DNA from: Ixodes scapularis
Lineage: Eukaryota > Arthropoda > Arachnida > Ixodida > Ixodidae
DNA: 64,000 nt
Assembly (NCBI RefSeq): GCF_016920785.2
Contig: NW_024609839.1
Location: 9,016,196-9,080,195 of the forward strand
Direction: 5' to 3'
This document shows, piece by piece, positions 21,960 through 32,302 of this stretch. Below the pieces are notes generated by a model. It was given only the letters and a program-made list of their open reading frames with translations, was not told the origin of the DNA and did no database searches. The number at the start of each line of letters is the position of its first letter. The stretch's first letter is position 1. Made by a program: the position numbers and the translations under genes.

Positions 21960-22860
21960 TTTATAGCTTGATATTTCTTCAGGTGTGTGCCTACTCTTTT
22001 GTGTTCATTATTGTCGTCTTCGTTTTTACTACCTCTACAATCACGCTCCCTTTTACTCTCTTGGTGTTCACGCTTAGGTTTTTTTGTCTTACTAGTACTA
22101 TAAACGTCCACTTGTGGGGCTACGCAAGCAAATTTTTCGAACCCGCTCAAAACGCTCTTACGCTAAAGAAAAACGCTCTACTAAAACGCGTTTTTGGACC
22201 TCCGCTTTCCATTCCGGCGAAGCGGGCCGCGCATGCGCAGTTTGGCACCCTCAGAGCGGAGCGGAAGATGAAAACGGTCCACTAAAACTCTTTAATGACT
22301 CAATTAATTAAGCAATACGCTAGAGGGCGCTGCTACACACGACCTGTTTGCTGCTAACGTCTATTTTTATAGCTAGGCAAAGACTCTAACACATTTTTTT
22401 TTTTTTTTAACGAGAGACGAGCACACCCACATGTGTTTAATTTGATAGCAGGCGAATGCTTTCAGTCACAAATGAGGTAGCGGCCAAAGTCAAATTGTAC
22501 TCGAATCTCTTATTGACGTGGAAGTGCTGACTTAGGGGCTCTTACCTTTTGGCCCTCCTATTTCTCCAGGGAAGTAGGGCTGGCGTAAGAAGATACGTAA
22601 GCTGGTAATGAGAAAAAAGAAAAAAAAAGGCACAGAAAAAAAAAAACGCTAGACTTTTTCTGTTTTTTTTTTTTTTTTTTGGGGGGGGGTGGGCTATTTC
22701 TCCCTGTTTTTTTTTTTTAATAGGTACGGCTCTCGATTGACAACTTTATTAGGACCACGGAGGATAGGAGCTGGGCGGGCAAGCGTTGTAACCTTAGTTT
22801 ACCTCCACAACTTGCAACCAGAAGAAAGGGCCACGTGATCTTGAGCCGATTATGGACATT
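21960..22860. other. Homopolymer-rich, nothing coding recognised
   Basis: This interval has T runs at 22393-22408 and 22662-22680, a G run at 22681-22689, and a CpG-rich block at 22180-22290 that matches the 17.45-kb block in reverse. An open frame at 21872-22285 is Phe/Thr-rich and reads through the repeat. I do not call it. Confidence 0.45.
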
Positions 22861-22869
22861 TGTTTAAGC

Positions 22870-23640
22870 CTGGATTCCCCAGTGGAATCCCAGGAGTGCA
22901 GAAACCTGCAGCGTATCCGTGAAGGCAGTTTTTGCTCGCTCGCATTTGCGTGTGCTTGCTCACACGAGCAGGAACATTGCGGCGGCGAGATATCCTGCTT
23001 GCAGTTCCTTTGCAGTCGTCTATAAGGGAATGGAAACGGGGCCACTGGCCGCCGCCATATCTCCCCTAGTGCGAGCGAACCCGTACAATCGCAAGCTTGC
23101 CAAAGCTATGTTTACGAGCACGCTAGACATGCCTGCGTCCACGGAACACCAGCCGGGCCTTCATGCTCTGCAATAGTTTTACGCTGGGGTTGGGAAAGGA
23201 CGGCACGCACTGAGTTGCACTGATTGTTATGGTTCGGTTATTCCCGTTCGACACACCGATTAAGCACGAGCCACTACCCGAACGCATGTTCAGGCATTGA
23301 TTGTCCCAAGCCCAAATCGAATGCTCACGAAGTGCTCGAGTCTTCTGTATCAGCCTCATTTGAATATCGTCACCGCGGGGATTGCTAAACCTGGTGACAA
23401 AATCCTGAGGATCGTAGTATTGACAACGCTAATATGACATCTTCCCAACTTCGTCATCAAATTTTGCGAAGGAGAGACTGAAAGAAAACGTCCGCTATTA
23501 TCTTTCTTTTTTTTTAATTACGCAGACAAAAAAAAAACCTCTTTGTCGTCAGTGGCGTTGCGTGCGATCATACTTGAGTCTCACTCGTGCCCATAAGCTT
23601 GTCAAAAGTGAGAAACATTACTTCCGAATATTGTTTTTAG
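22870..23640 (+). repeat. Dispersed repeats: R4 (inverted at 24.1 kb) and R1 copy 2
   Basis: GCAAGCTTGCCAAAGCTATG near 23090 is matched in reverse complement at about 24150-24180 (CATAGCTTTGGCAAGCTTGC), with neighbouring matches over about 110 bp. From 23230 onward the sequence is the second copy of R1, and a GAGCCACTACCCGAACGC-like string is shared with 58745-58770. Confidence 0.55.
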
Positions 23641-24009
23641 TTTTCTTCGTGGTTTTCTTCATTATTTTTTTTAACAAATAATTACTGCTTTAGCATCCTA
23701 CCGGAACATGTCATCGAAATAGAACCATATTTATAAACTGAATAAACAAAGAAAAACATCCGCCAATTTTACTTAAAAATAAATCCGAAAAAAAGGCTGC
23801 GGGCTATTTGCCCTTTTTTGACAACAAACTCAGTGGCACCGTCCATCGAGGAGCAACGGCACATTTTCGGCTCACGTATTTTTCCAAATTTTTCACTCAT
23901 CATCCTTTTATCATAAGAGTTAATTCAGTACGACGGGGCTGTAAGGGGCCATTTCCGGGAGAAAGCGGTATATTTGATTACGAAAATACCACGAAACCCT
24001 CCATCTAGC

Positions 24010-24300
24010 TGAGAGCCTGAACTGATTAAGCGCTATCTGCACACTAGCGCCACCTAAAGCCACTGACACCGACTGTAGCGTCACCACGTTTCAACTCGCT
24101 TGGCGAGCCGACTGGTGCCACAGGCATGCAAGCATGTGCAGCTTGCGCCTGAACATAGCTTTGGCAAGCTTGCAATTGCACTGGGTCGTCCGCATGAGCA
24201 GGGACATGGCGGCGGCCATTCGCCTTGGTTGCGATCGTCTCTTTGCGACTCCAGCCACCTATAAGGGACGCCGCTATCGGAAAAATATGGCGGTTTAAAA
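24010..24300 (-). repeat. Dispersed repeat R4, inverted copy
   Basis: This is the reverse-orientation partner of 22.97-23.15 kb. The shared core is CATAGCTTTGGCAAGCTTGC, followed by a GG(C/G)GGCGGCC block. The intervening 0.9 kb has no gene. Confidence 0.55.
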
Positions 24301-24824
24301 AGAGGTCGTGCCGTGCCATGTGTCAGCTCAACGTTTAACCCTGGGTATCAGCAAGAAAGCAAGCATAGGACTAAAATGAATTGCCTGATCCCGATTCTCC
24401 ACGTTTCAAACCGGCGAGGATGTGTTGGCGTCAGCGGCTTGACTTTCTTCGAGGGAGCGATGAAAGCACTGCCTACTTACTGCCCTTTCACGGTGCTGAT
24501 GAACGTTCATGCACGCGGGCTGTCTGGTTCACGCGGTTACGTGGGATACGTTCAGAGAAACCTGGTGAACAATCTGATACTACAATTACGCCAAAGTGAC
24601 CGGAACAAATGTTCCATTGCGCGAACCACCGACAACTTGTCATCACGTAATCCATGAGACGAGCAAAAATCGGGAAAGGACTTGTGCTGGCCAGTTCAGT
24701 GTTTTCCCGCTAGGTGCCGTCCGTGTTGCTGGAGTCGCGAATACTCCGTTGTTGTTGTTGTATTTCAAATTACAGGAAAGGGGGAAATGCCCGTGTGGCG
24801 AATACTCCGTTTCACGTTAAAGCC

Positions 24825-24965
24825 TGGCAGAAGCTTCAAGAGCGAGCTTCGGGCTTTCAGCGTCTCTGCCTAGCACGCGCGCTCGTGCAGTGCAAGCACT
24901 GTTCAGGGCCACATGTTCGCGCATGTAGCTTGGGCCTCGCTTTCGCTTCAGGTGAAACGGAGTAT
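24825..24965 (+). repeat. Dispersed repeat family R3, copy 2
   Basis: AGAAGCTTCAAGAGCGAGCT, TTTCAGCGTC and CACGCGCGCTCGTGCAGTGC match 21820-21950. It sits just downstream of a (GTT)n string at 24748-24760. Confidence 0.65.
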
Positions 24966-24999
24966 AGTCACAAGGTTTCGTACGTTGAAATGTCAAGAT

Positions 25000-26215
25000 G
25001 TGGTTAAAAGGAAAAAAAAAATAGCAGAGGCGCTTAACTTTCCAATTTATTAATTTATGCATCGCACCCTGTGTACAGCACGCGAATTAACGTACTGAAA
25101 CATGACCTACTACTAGCATTAAAAGGACAAATACCCAGGTTTTCCTGCCAATAAAATAAAATCAGCAATGTGGTGAGTTGAGCCAGTTTTTATTACAACT
25201 ACATACTTACCATTAAAAAAATAGCTCACAAAGGACAGGACAAGAGAGAAACACAACGCAGGAGCGTACTATGTTTTCTTTCACTGTTTGTTGTACTGCC
25301 CTTAGTGCGGTGATTTCTTTTTATCATAGATTAACTCACCGTTTTTCCTAATGAGGAATTGTTTTTTTTTGTGGCCAATTGATGACATGATTAAGCGTAC
25401 ATACGTTTATTCAATTTCTGTAGATTGTGAGTACGGTTTATGTACCAATCTATTTAATTAAACTGGTAATATACTGTATAATAACGAAGGGAGATCCACA
25501 AAGACAAAGAGATGCTACAGAAAAAGAGGTTTCGACGTTAGCATTCAACATTCGTTACAAACTCAACCGAGTATTAAAAAAAAAAAAAAGAACTGGTAAT
25601 ACGCGCATTTCGGTTGTCAGGAGAGAACTTTCCGTCAATTCGGCCTAAATATAAAACCACAATATTGTGAATATGCAATTGGTATAAAAGAAAGGCAGCG
25701 ATATTCATGAAGCCGCGTGTAATGCGCTGACAGATCATTTGCCAAGGTGAGCTCGAATTAAAGAGACAAAGCAAATTCTAATCGATAATGGTTCCCCCGA
25801 CAAATCAATGGCTGATGTCCGAATGCTACTGCTGCAATCTGAGACATCATTATTCCCGTTTGATCGATTATTCCGACTGACTGAAGCGCACTGTTTGTCC
25901 GATATTCAAAGTAATTAGGTCGTCCAAACGGCTTACGAGCTGCATGAAAAAAAAAAGATAGTAATTCAACACTGCAAAGTTAATTAACTTGCTCTATTTT
26001 TGAAACCGATTCCTTTGACAAAATTCAACTGAGAACAGGCCGTCCCTAGATGTTTTATTCGTTCGTATTTTTTTCTATTCCTTCTCTTTTCCTCCTTTTT
26101 TTTACAATATTATATTAAACAAAAAATGTGCCAAGGGAAATTGAGCTGCCTTTTTGTTAATGAAGGGAATGTTAGGGCGCAAACGTGCTGGAGACTGTTG
26201 AACATTATTGACTGT
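25000..26215. other. AT-rich, nothing recognised
   Basis: Short A and T homopolymers and dispersed stop codons in all frames. No gene or clear repeat is seen. Confidence 0.5.
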
Positions 26216-26239
26216 AATCCCCAAACTTTGACGAGATGG

Positions 26240-26274
26240 GGCGGACAAACAGTCTCAGGACTCTGTTTGTCCGT
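26240..26274. repeat. Short inverted repeat GGGGCGGACAAACAG
   Basis: GGGGCGGACAAACAG (26238-26252) is followed 12 nt later by CTGTTTGTCCGTCCCC. The half-site GGGCGGACAAAC appears again at 27213-27224, on the far side of the minisatellite region. This could be a terminus of an element spanning about 1 kb, but I found no target duplication. Confidence 0.45.
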
Positions 26275-26504
26275 CCCCTCTCATCCCTGTCTGAGGGTAT
26301 CAGTCAGTAAGGTTTTTTGTTCGTGCAACGTTTTCTCACAAAGCTTTTCCTTACCAGACTAAACTAAAAATTATATGATAATGCATGAAATGTATTTACG
26401 AGCGATCATTTCAATTGTTTTGACGACATTAAACAGTCGTTTCGGGAGTGAACAAACTATTTATAATAATTTTGGGGAAACTAAACTGGTGTACCACGTG
26501 ATCA

Positions 26505-26815
26505 GGCAGGAGGGAGGGGAATAAGGAGGGAGGGGCGAGAGAGGAAACGGTAGCAGATGGCGGGAATAGGGAGTATGAGAGGAAGGAGAGAGAAAAGGGG
26601 GAGAGGAAGGGGCAGTTGTGACGAAGAGGGGGAGGGGGGCACCGAAGGAGAATGATGGAAAGATGGGAATGAGCTGAGTGAGAAGGGAGGGATGGGCGGA
26701 AGAGAAAAGGGGATAGAGAGGGAAGGAGGGGGAGGGGAAGGGGAAAAAGGCGGACGCGGAGAAAGGAGGGAGGGGAGAGAAGGAGGGGGATAGGAGGAGT
26801 GGTATAGGGAGCTGA
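26505..26815 (+). repeat. Polypurine (GA/GGA-rich) tract
   Basis: About 300 bp consist almost only of G and A on the + strand (blocks of GGAGGGAGGGG, GAGAGAGAAAAGGGG). This composition can adopt triplex or G-rich structures. The apparent Pro/Leu/Ser-rich ORF on the minus strand is a by-product. Confidence 0.9.
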
Positions 26816-26834
26816 AATTAGAATGTTGGGTAAC

Positions 26835-27200
26835 GTATATTTCACCGCTAAATTTAACGGGGAAACTGAATTGTATAATGGGTCACGTGACGTTAGGTTG
26901 CGTGATCATGATTTCGCCAGCTAGATTTAGCGGGAAAACTTGATCGTTGTTTAAAGCATGTCGATTTACCCGCTATATTTAGCAGGAAAACTGAATTGTA
27001 TAGGTGACGCGACGTCAATTGCCCCCTAAATTTTGCGGGAGACTGGATTGGTTTTTAAGTCAAAAGACGTATTTTTTGCGCTAAATTTAGAGAGTTCACT
27101 GACTTGACGTATGTCACGTGACGTCGATTTCCCCACTTGGTGCACAGATCACATGTCGTTAAGTAACGTGACGCTTATTTCTCTGCAAAATTTAGCGGAA
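26835..27200 (+). repeat. Diverged minisatellite, unit about 75-90 bp
   Basis: A unit of the form GCTAAATTTAGCGGGAAAAC, TGAATTGTATA, GTCACGTGACGTC, GATTTCCCC recurs about five times with decay (cores near 26850, 26925, 26972, 27020, 27090 and 27190). A further degenerate unit lies at 26440-26500, upstream of the polypurine tract, so the tract may have arisen inside the array. Confidence 0.65.
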
Positions 27201-27204
27201 CATG

Positions 27205-27830
27205 CCCGAACGGGCGGACAAACTTTTGGGAGGGGGCGGAAGAGTTAAAAAACATTTCGTGCTTTAAAAAGAAAAGTGGGCCTCACACGCAGAGCAGTTC
27301 TCTCGACCGGTCCAGGGAGCTCTTGTAGTCCATCCACGATGATCAAACTAGCTTTTCGGTTCGAAAACCCAAGACACGCTGAAACAATACGCGTGTCCTT
27401 TCATGCACACATTATCCCCGAGCACATCAGATTCGCGAGATGTAACGTTTTGTCTTTCCTTAAACGCGTCAATTTGTGCTTCGTTGAATAAGGCTATTAG
27501 TCCACCGCTTGCTCCGCAGGCAGCGAAGTAAGCCCGCCGATGTTTCTGCGTTGTTAAGTTGGTAGGGTATCAAGTAAAGAAGTAAAGTCACCAGGAAACA
27601 CAAACGCCCTTTTAAATACAAAAGTAGCAACTTACGTTTCCGACAAAGCTTCGCCATTACAAGATTAATTTACAAAAAATGTTTAATTTAAGGGTGATTC
27701 GGGAGCGTTCCTCTGCATATTTATTCGAGGCATAACTTTAGACGACTTTCTGTAACTTGGAGTTTCTACCCAGTGTGGAACTTAAGCTCAAGATGAACGC
27801 GTAAGTGCTCGAAATAGACCTCTTTTTCAA
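27205..27830. other. Unassigned
   Basis: Short open frames without recognisable content. No repeat match was noticed within the window. Confidence 0.4.
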
Positions 27831-27835
27831 ATTTG

Positions 27836-28003
27836 GGGGTTTTACGCGCCAAAGCAACGACGGGTATCTGGCACGCCCCAGCGGAGGACTGAGGATTAAT
27901 TTGGACCACCTGGGGATCTTTTGACGTGCAACCGAAAGCTCGGTTACACGGAGCCTTTTCCTCAATATGCCTCCGTCATATTGCGGCCACCTCGGCCAGG
28001 ATC
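27836..28003 (-). mobile_element. tRNA-derived SINE (tick type), truncated
   Basis: The + strand reads GGGGGTTTTACGCGCCAAAG, CTGAGGATTAATTTGGACCA, CCTGGGGATCTTTTGACGTG and finally GCGGCCACCTCGGCCAGGAT followed by CGAA. This is the reverse complement of the widespread tick SINE layout, whose RNA-pol-III B-box lies at the GGATCGAA end. The copy stops at CGAAATAAAC, so the tRNA head is largely missing. Identification rests on memory of the consensus, not on a search. Confidence 0.65.
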
Positions 28004-28009
28004 GAAATA

Positions 28010-28555
28010 AACTTAAAGGTGCTCTGAGGAGGTTCCTAAGATCGCCTAAATATGGCTAAATCTCACTCTGCGGGCTCTAAGCGCCCCTGAAATTCATACA
28101 TTTTAACGAGTCACCGCCGGTTTCTCTATTAAGCAAGCAATCAAAGCTCGAACACACCGAGGTCATCTCCTGCAATAGGAGGAGCATTGTTCGTTTAGCC
28201 AGGACGACATGTCACCAATGAAAATGGGACATTTTGTTTCAATTGCAAACTCTGGACTTTCACAATGCGTACGTTTTTGTAGATGATGAAACCAAAGAGT
28301 AGTCAAAAAATGTTATTTTTTTTTTTTTTGCGGAGAGGGAGCATAATACTGCAATAATCGCCTCAAAAACAACGCACTATGTTTTTTGTTTGTTTTTCGC
28401 GGAGTGATGTGTCGGGCCGTCAGCTCTCGAGTGTTAGCTCCCAGGGTTGAATCGTAGTCTGCGATCTATGGGCAACGAGCCACGCGCATTCGAGATATCA
28501 CTCCGTGGTTCCACCAGGCGTGGAGGCGAAAATCCTTCGCGACAGTGGTCCTGAT
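28010..28555. other. Unassigned spacer before the LINE 3' end
   Basis: Contains a T run at 28315-28330 and no recognisable frame. Confidence 0.4.
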
Positions 28556-28559
28556 TTTG

Positions 28560-30498
28560 GATGAATAATATTTTTATTCACACTTTGCCTTTAGGCTGAG
28601 GAAGCAAAAGGCGATCTAACACCACCTGACGAGGCTCCGCCAGCCTTACACATCACTCAGCAGAAAAAAAAATAAATAAAGAAAATGCACTAATCAACGA
28701 GGGACATATCAAAAGCGGTCACGTATTGACCATACAAACCACTTATAACTGCCTATACAGAAATGATTACTTTATACAATACTAAATACGTAACAAAGTT
28801 AAAATAACAGAATGACAGGCACCAATTAGCACTAAAACAGTCTCATCAGAAGTAATTTTTTGCACTCTTTTTTTTAGAGCTATAAAACGACAAGGCCCTT
28901 ATACTCATTAATTTAATATCTCGATTTCTGTTTAAAAATTAAGGTAGCTGATATTCCAAGCTTTGTATTCCATAATTTTGTTCTCGTCTTTGGTTTGACA
29001 TATTTTTCTTCTCAAAATGTTTTTTTTTTTTTTTTTAACGAGGATACTCCCCATAAAATTCGGCTTGGTCATTTTTGATATTTTTATATATTTCTATTGC
29101 AAATTTAATATTAAAAAAGTTCAACACGCAGTAAGGAATACCTCGAAAAATAAGCGTCGGTATGCCCTGTAGAAGGTAAGTTTTCGATGCAGCGAACTGC
29201 TTTCTTTTGAAGAATAACGAGTTTATTAAGATTGTTTATTGTAGTGGACCCCCAAACTAACAGACAATAATGAAGATGTGAGTGAACAAGGCTGTAATAT
29301 CGTTGACGCTTGAGCCAGCTGGGGAGGAGATGTTTAATTCTATTCAGAATACCAACTGATCTAGATATTTTTACCACAAACATGGTTAATGTGAGATGAC
29401 CAGTTCAGCGTTTCCTTAAACCACACACCTAAAAAATGTGTAAGAGGGCAGTCGCTCAATTGTCTTGGATTGGAATTTTATTGAAATATTATGATCATAT
29501 GCTTTATTTCTCGACTTGAAGATAATGTATTCTGTTTTAATTATGTTCAATTCCAGTTGATTTAGCTGTAGCCACAGTGATAATTCTTCGAGCCAAGTGT
29601 TTGCCATGTTCGCAAGCTTATTACGATTTTTATCTGTAAAAAAAAAGCATTAGTGTCGTCGGCATATTATGTAATATCTGGAGTTTTTGCTGTGTTAACT
29701 AGGTCATTTATGTATAAAAAAAGCAACGGACCTAAAGTTGACCCCTGGGGAACACCATACTTAATCTGCTTTAGCTCAGATTGAAAGCAATTAATGGCAG
29801 TGTATTGCAAGCGATGAGATAAGCAGTTTCGAATTAAGTCAAATTAGATACTTTTATTCCGTAGAATGGTAGTTTTTGAAGAAGCACATAATCTTTGATA
29901 GAGTCTAAAGCTTTTCGAAAGTCTAGAAAAACACCGATTGGATATAACTGGTTTTCAAAATTATTGATTAATTTATTTTTATGTTTAATAACGCCGTTTC
30001 TGTAGACTTTTTCTTGTGAAACCCATATTGCTGTTGCGCGATTAAGTTCTTATTTAGATAACAGACCAATTTGCTATTGATGACTTGTTCTAGGATTTTT
30101 GAAAACAGTGTTAGTAGTGATGTGTGTGTATAGTTATTCATATCATGCAATGACCTAACTCTATGCAGAACACACACTCTAGCGACTTTCATTTTATGAG
30201 AAAAGATTCCTCGAGATAAAGAAATATCGCAAATATAACTCAGAGGCGCACTCATGAGTCGAGACACAGCTTTAATCGGCGCCGGTTTTAGGTCATCGTG
30301 GCCTGCCGAGATATTATTGTTAAAGGCTTCTAACAAGGCGATAACTTCCCCCTCAGCAATCGGTGAAAAAAAAAAAATGCAATTTGTTTCTGCAACCGAA
30401 AGATAAGAAAAAAGTAGTATTAGTGTTCCCGTTCAGATGAGAAGAAGGCGACCCGCCCGAGCTTAGAAAATGGGAGTTAAGTTCGTTTGACAGTGCTG
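28560..30498 (-). mobile_element. Non-LTR retrotransposon (CR1/L2-like LINE), RT half and 3' UTR
   Basis: Minus strand from 30498 downward: LGAALSNELNSHFLSS, NNNISAGHDDLKPAPIKAVS, SLLTLFSKILEQVINSKL, QQQYGFHKKKSTETALL, then (29.75 kb) YGVPQGSTLGPLLFLYINDL and, after one stop, YADDTNA, the RT catalytic motif. Then ELSLWLQLNQLELNIIKTEY and finally RIKHLLPSWLKRQRYYSLVH and SHLHYCLLVWGST. These are RT blocks in order. Frameshifts and stops disable it. The 3' UTR ends near an AATAAAAATATT string at about 28562-28575. The reading frame continues at 40493 on the other side of element A. Confidence 0.85.
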
Positions 30499-30795
30499 CA
30501 CCTAGGTGATTTCATATAAGATCGAGCAGGGGGTGGCTGGTCGACCTTTTTAATTTGCTTCATAATTTTATATGTTGTCTCCCCATGTCCAAAATAAACA
30601 AAATCAAAATTATTTTCACTCAGAAAAAAAAAAATTGTCGGACGCAAAAAATCGTACATCACGTAGAGTTGGAAAGTCGCATTTGCTTGCATAGCCGGAG
30701 GGGTCAACTGCGGTGATTAATAACTGAAGTTATACTTGTTAGGTGAGTTTCATAATGTTTTAGTAGAATGCACTTAGCAATACAAAAGAAAAAAC

Positions 30796-30883
30796 ATTTT
30801 TTAGACCACCTGAGACTGGGTGGAGGAAGCACGACGACGTCGTCGTGTTTCTTCCACCCAGTCTCAGGTGGTCTAAAAAATGG
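30796..30883. repeat. 88-bp near-perfect hairpin inserted in the left TIR of element A
   Basis: CATTTTTTAGACCACCTGAG...CTCAGGTGGTCTAAAAAATG, with arms complementary over about 40 nt around a GACGACGTCGTC centre. Neither the right TIR nor the second left end has it at the homologous place, so it is a later insertion. The sequence just after it (CCCGCTCGCCTGCGCCGTAA, then CAGTTTTT) resembles that after the hairpin at 41.33 kb (ACCAGCTCGCCTGCGCACTC, then ACAGTTTTTT), so the two may belong to one foldback family. Confidence 0.85.
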
Positions 30884-31508
30884 TAAACTTACACCCGCTC
30901 GCCTGCGCCGTAACAGTTTTTCGCGAAAAAAAAAGATGGTTATTGTTTAGTATGTTTTCAAAAAATAAATAAAAAAAAACTTAAATATCGGCGCCTTGAC
31001 CGTTTTTCCCCCAACTTTGCAGGCCTGCATCTTAGGAAATAATGAAGTCAGAAACGACATATTTTAATTCAATACGCTACTTATAAATGGAAGTACATTC
31101 ACTAAAATTCAAATTTATTTAAGCGCGGGTTCGGGGGGATTTTGGCAAGCAAACACGACACAAGCACCAAAACAAAAATATTTTAAGGGCGATTTAAAAA
31201 AAAAAAAAATCCCGTTCTCAATTTTTTTTTAAACTCTGACCAGTCATTCTACTCTATTGGGGGTTACTATAGATTAAAAACATGTTGCATTATATTGATG
31301 GTGTAATAGATACAGCACTTCTACAGAGCCCCTTCTGAGAAGCTTGGCACGGTGTGCCCCTGTGGTACGAAGCAGTTATTGCGGCTTCCTACTTTGAGAG
31401 AAAAGTAATTTCTTTTGTTATTCGAGTATAGTAAGTAATAGTTTTTCACATCTTTTGCCCGTTATAATAAATTGCGCATTATATAGAATAAATTACACAA
31501 CAGATACA

Positions 31509-32260
31509 GGGTGATTTCAGACACGATCGAAAAGAGGGTGGCTGGTCGACCTTTTTAATTTGCTTCATAATTGTATATGTGATTTCCCGATGTCCTAAAT
31601 TTAAAAAAAAATCAGAATTGTTTTCACCCAGAAAACAAAAAGATCGTCGGAAGCAAAATGTCGCACATTACGTAGAAGGAAAAAGTCACATTTGCTTGCG
31701 TAGCCGGGGGGGTATAATTCGGTGATTAATAAGGGAAGTTACACTTCTTAGGTGAGTTTCGCAATTTTTGGGCACAATCCATGTGTACTTAGCAGTACGA
31801 AAGAAATATTGTTATTGTTTATTACGTTTAAAAAATTATAGAAAAACATCTATTTCGGCTGCTTGACTGTTTTCCCCCAACTTTGCAGGCCTGTATCTTA
31901 GGAAATACTTTAGTCAGAAGAGTCATATACCTTACTTCAATACGCTACTTATAAATGGAAGTAAATTAACTAAAATTCAAATCTGTATATGCGTGGATTG
32001 GGGAGATTTCGGCAAGCAAACATGAGACAAGCACCAAAATAAAAATATTTTAAGTGCGAACAAAAAGAAAACGTTCTTTATTTTTTTTAAACTCTACCCA
32101 GTCATTCTACTCTATTTGGCAGTTAATATCCATTAGAAAGATGTTGCATCATATTGATGGTGCAATGGATACAGCTCCTCTACGGAGCCCCTTATCCAAA
32201 ACTCGGCACGGGGTGTCTATGCGTTGCGACGCAATGATTGAAACTTGTTATTTTGTGAAA
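31509..32260 (+). mobile_element. Second, partial left end of the element A family
   Basis: GGGTGATTTCAGACACGATC starts a block that matches the left TIR at 30504 for about 750 bp in the same orientation, including GTGGCTGGTCGACCTTTTTA, GTGATTAATAA, CAACTTTGCAGGCCTG and GGGTAGAGTTT-type strings. It diverges more from the right TIR than the outer left TIR does. It abuts the inner edge of the outer left TIR (about 31500). It may be an internal tandem duplication or the remains of a related element that inserted there. Confidence 0.75.
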
Positions 32261-32302
32261 AGAGAAAAAAATAAAAATATTTTTGACGTTTATGTGTTTG
32301 TA

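Noticed and set aside
26429..26845. 138-codon Pro/Leu/Ser-rich minus-strand ORF
   Set aside because: Translation of the polypurine tract.
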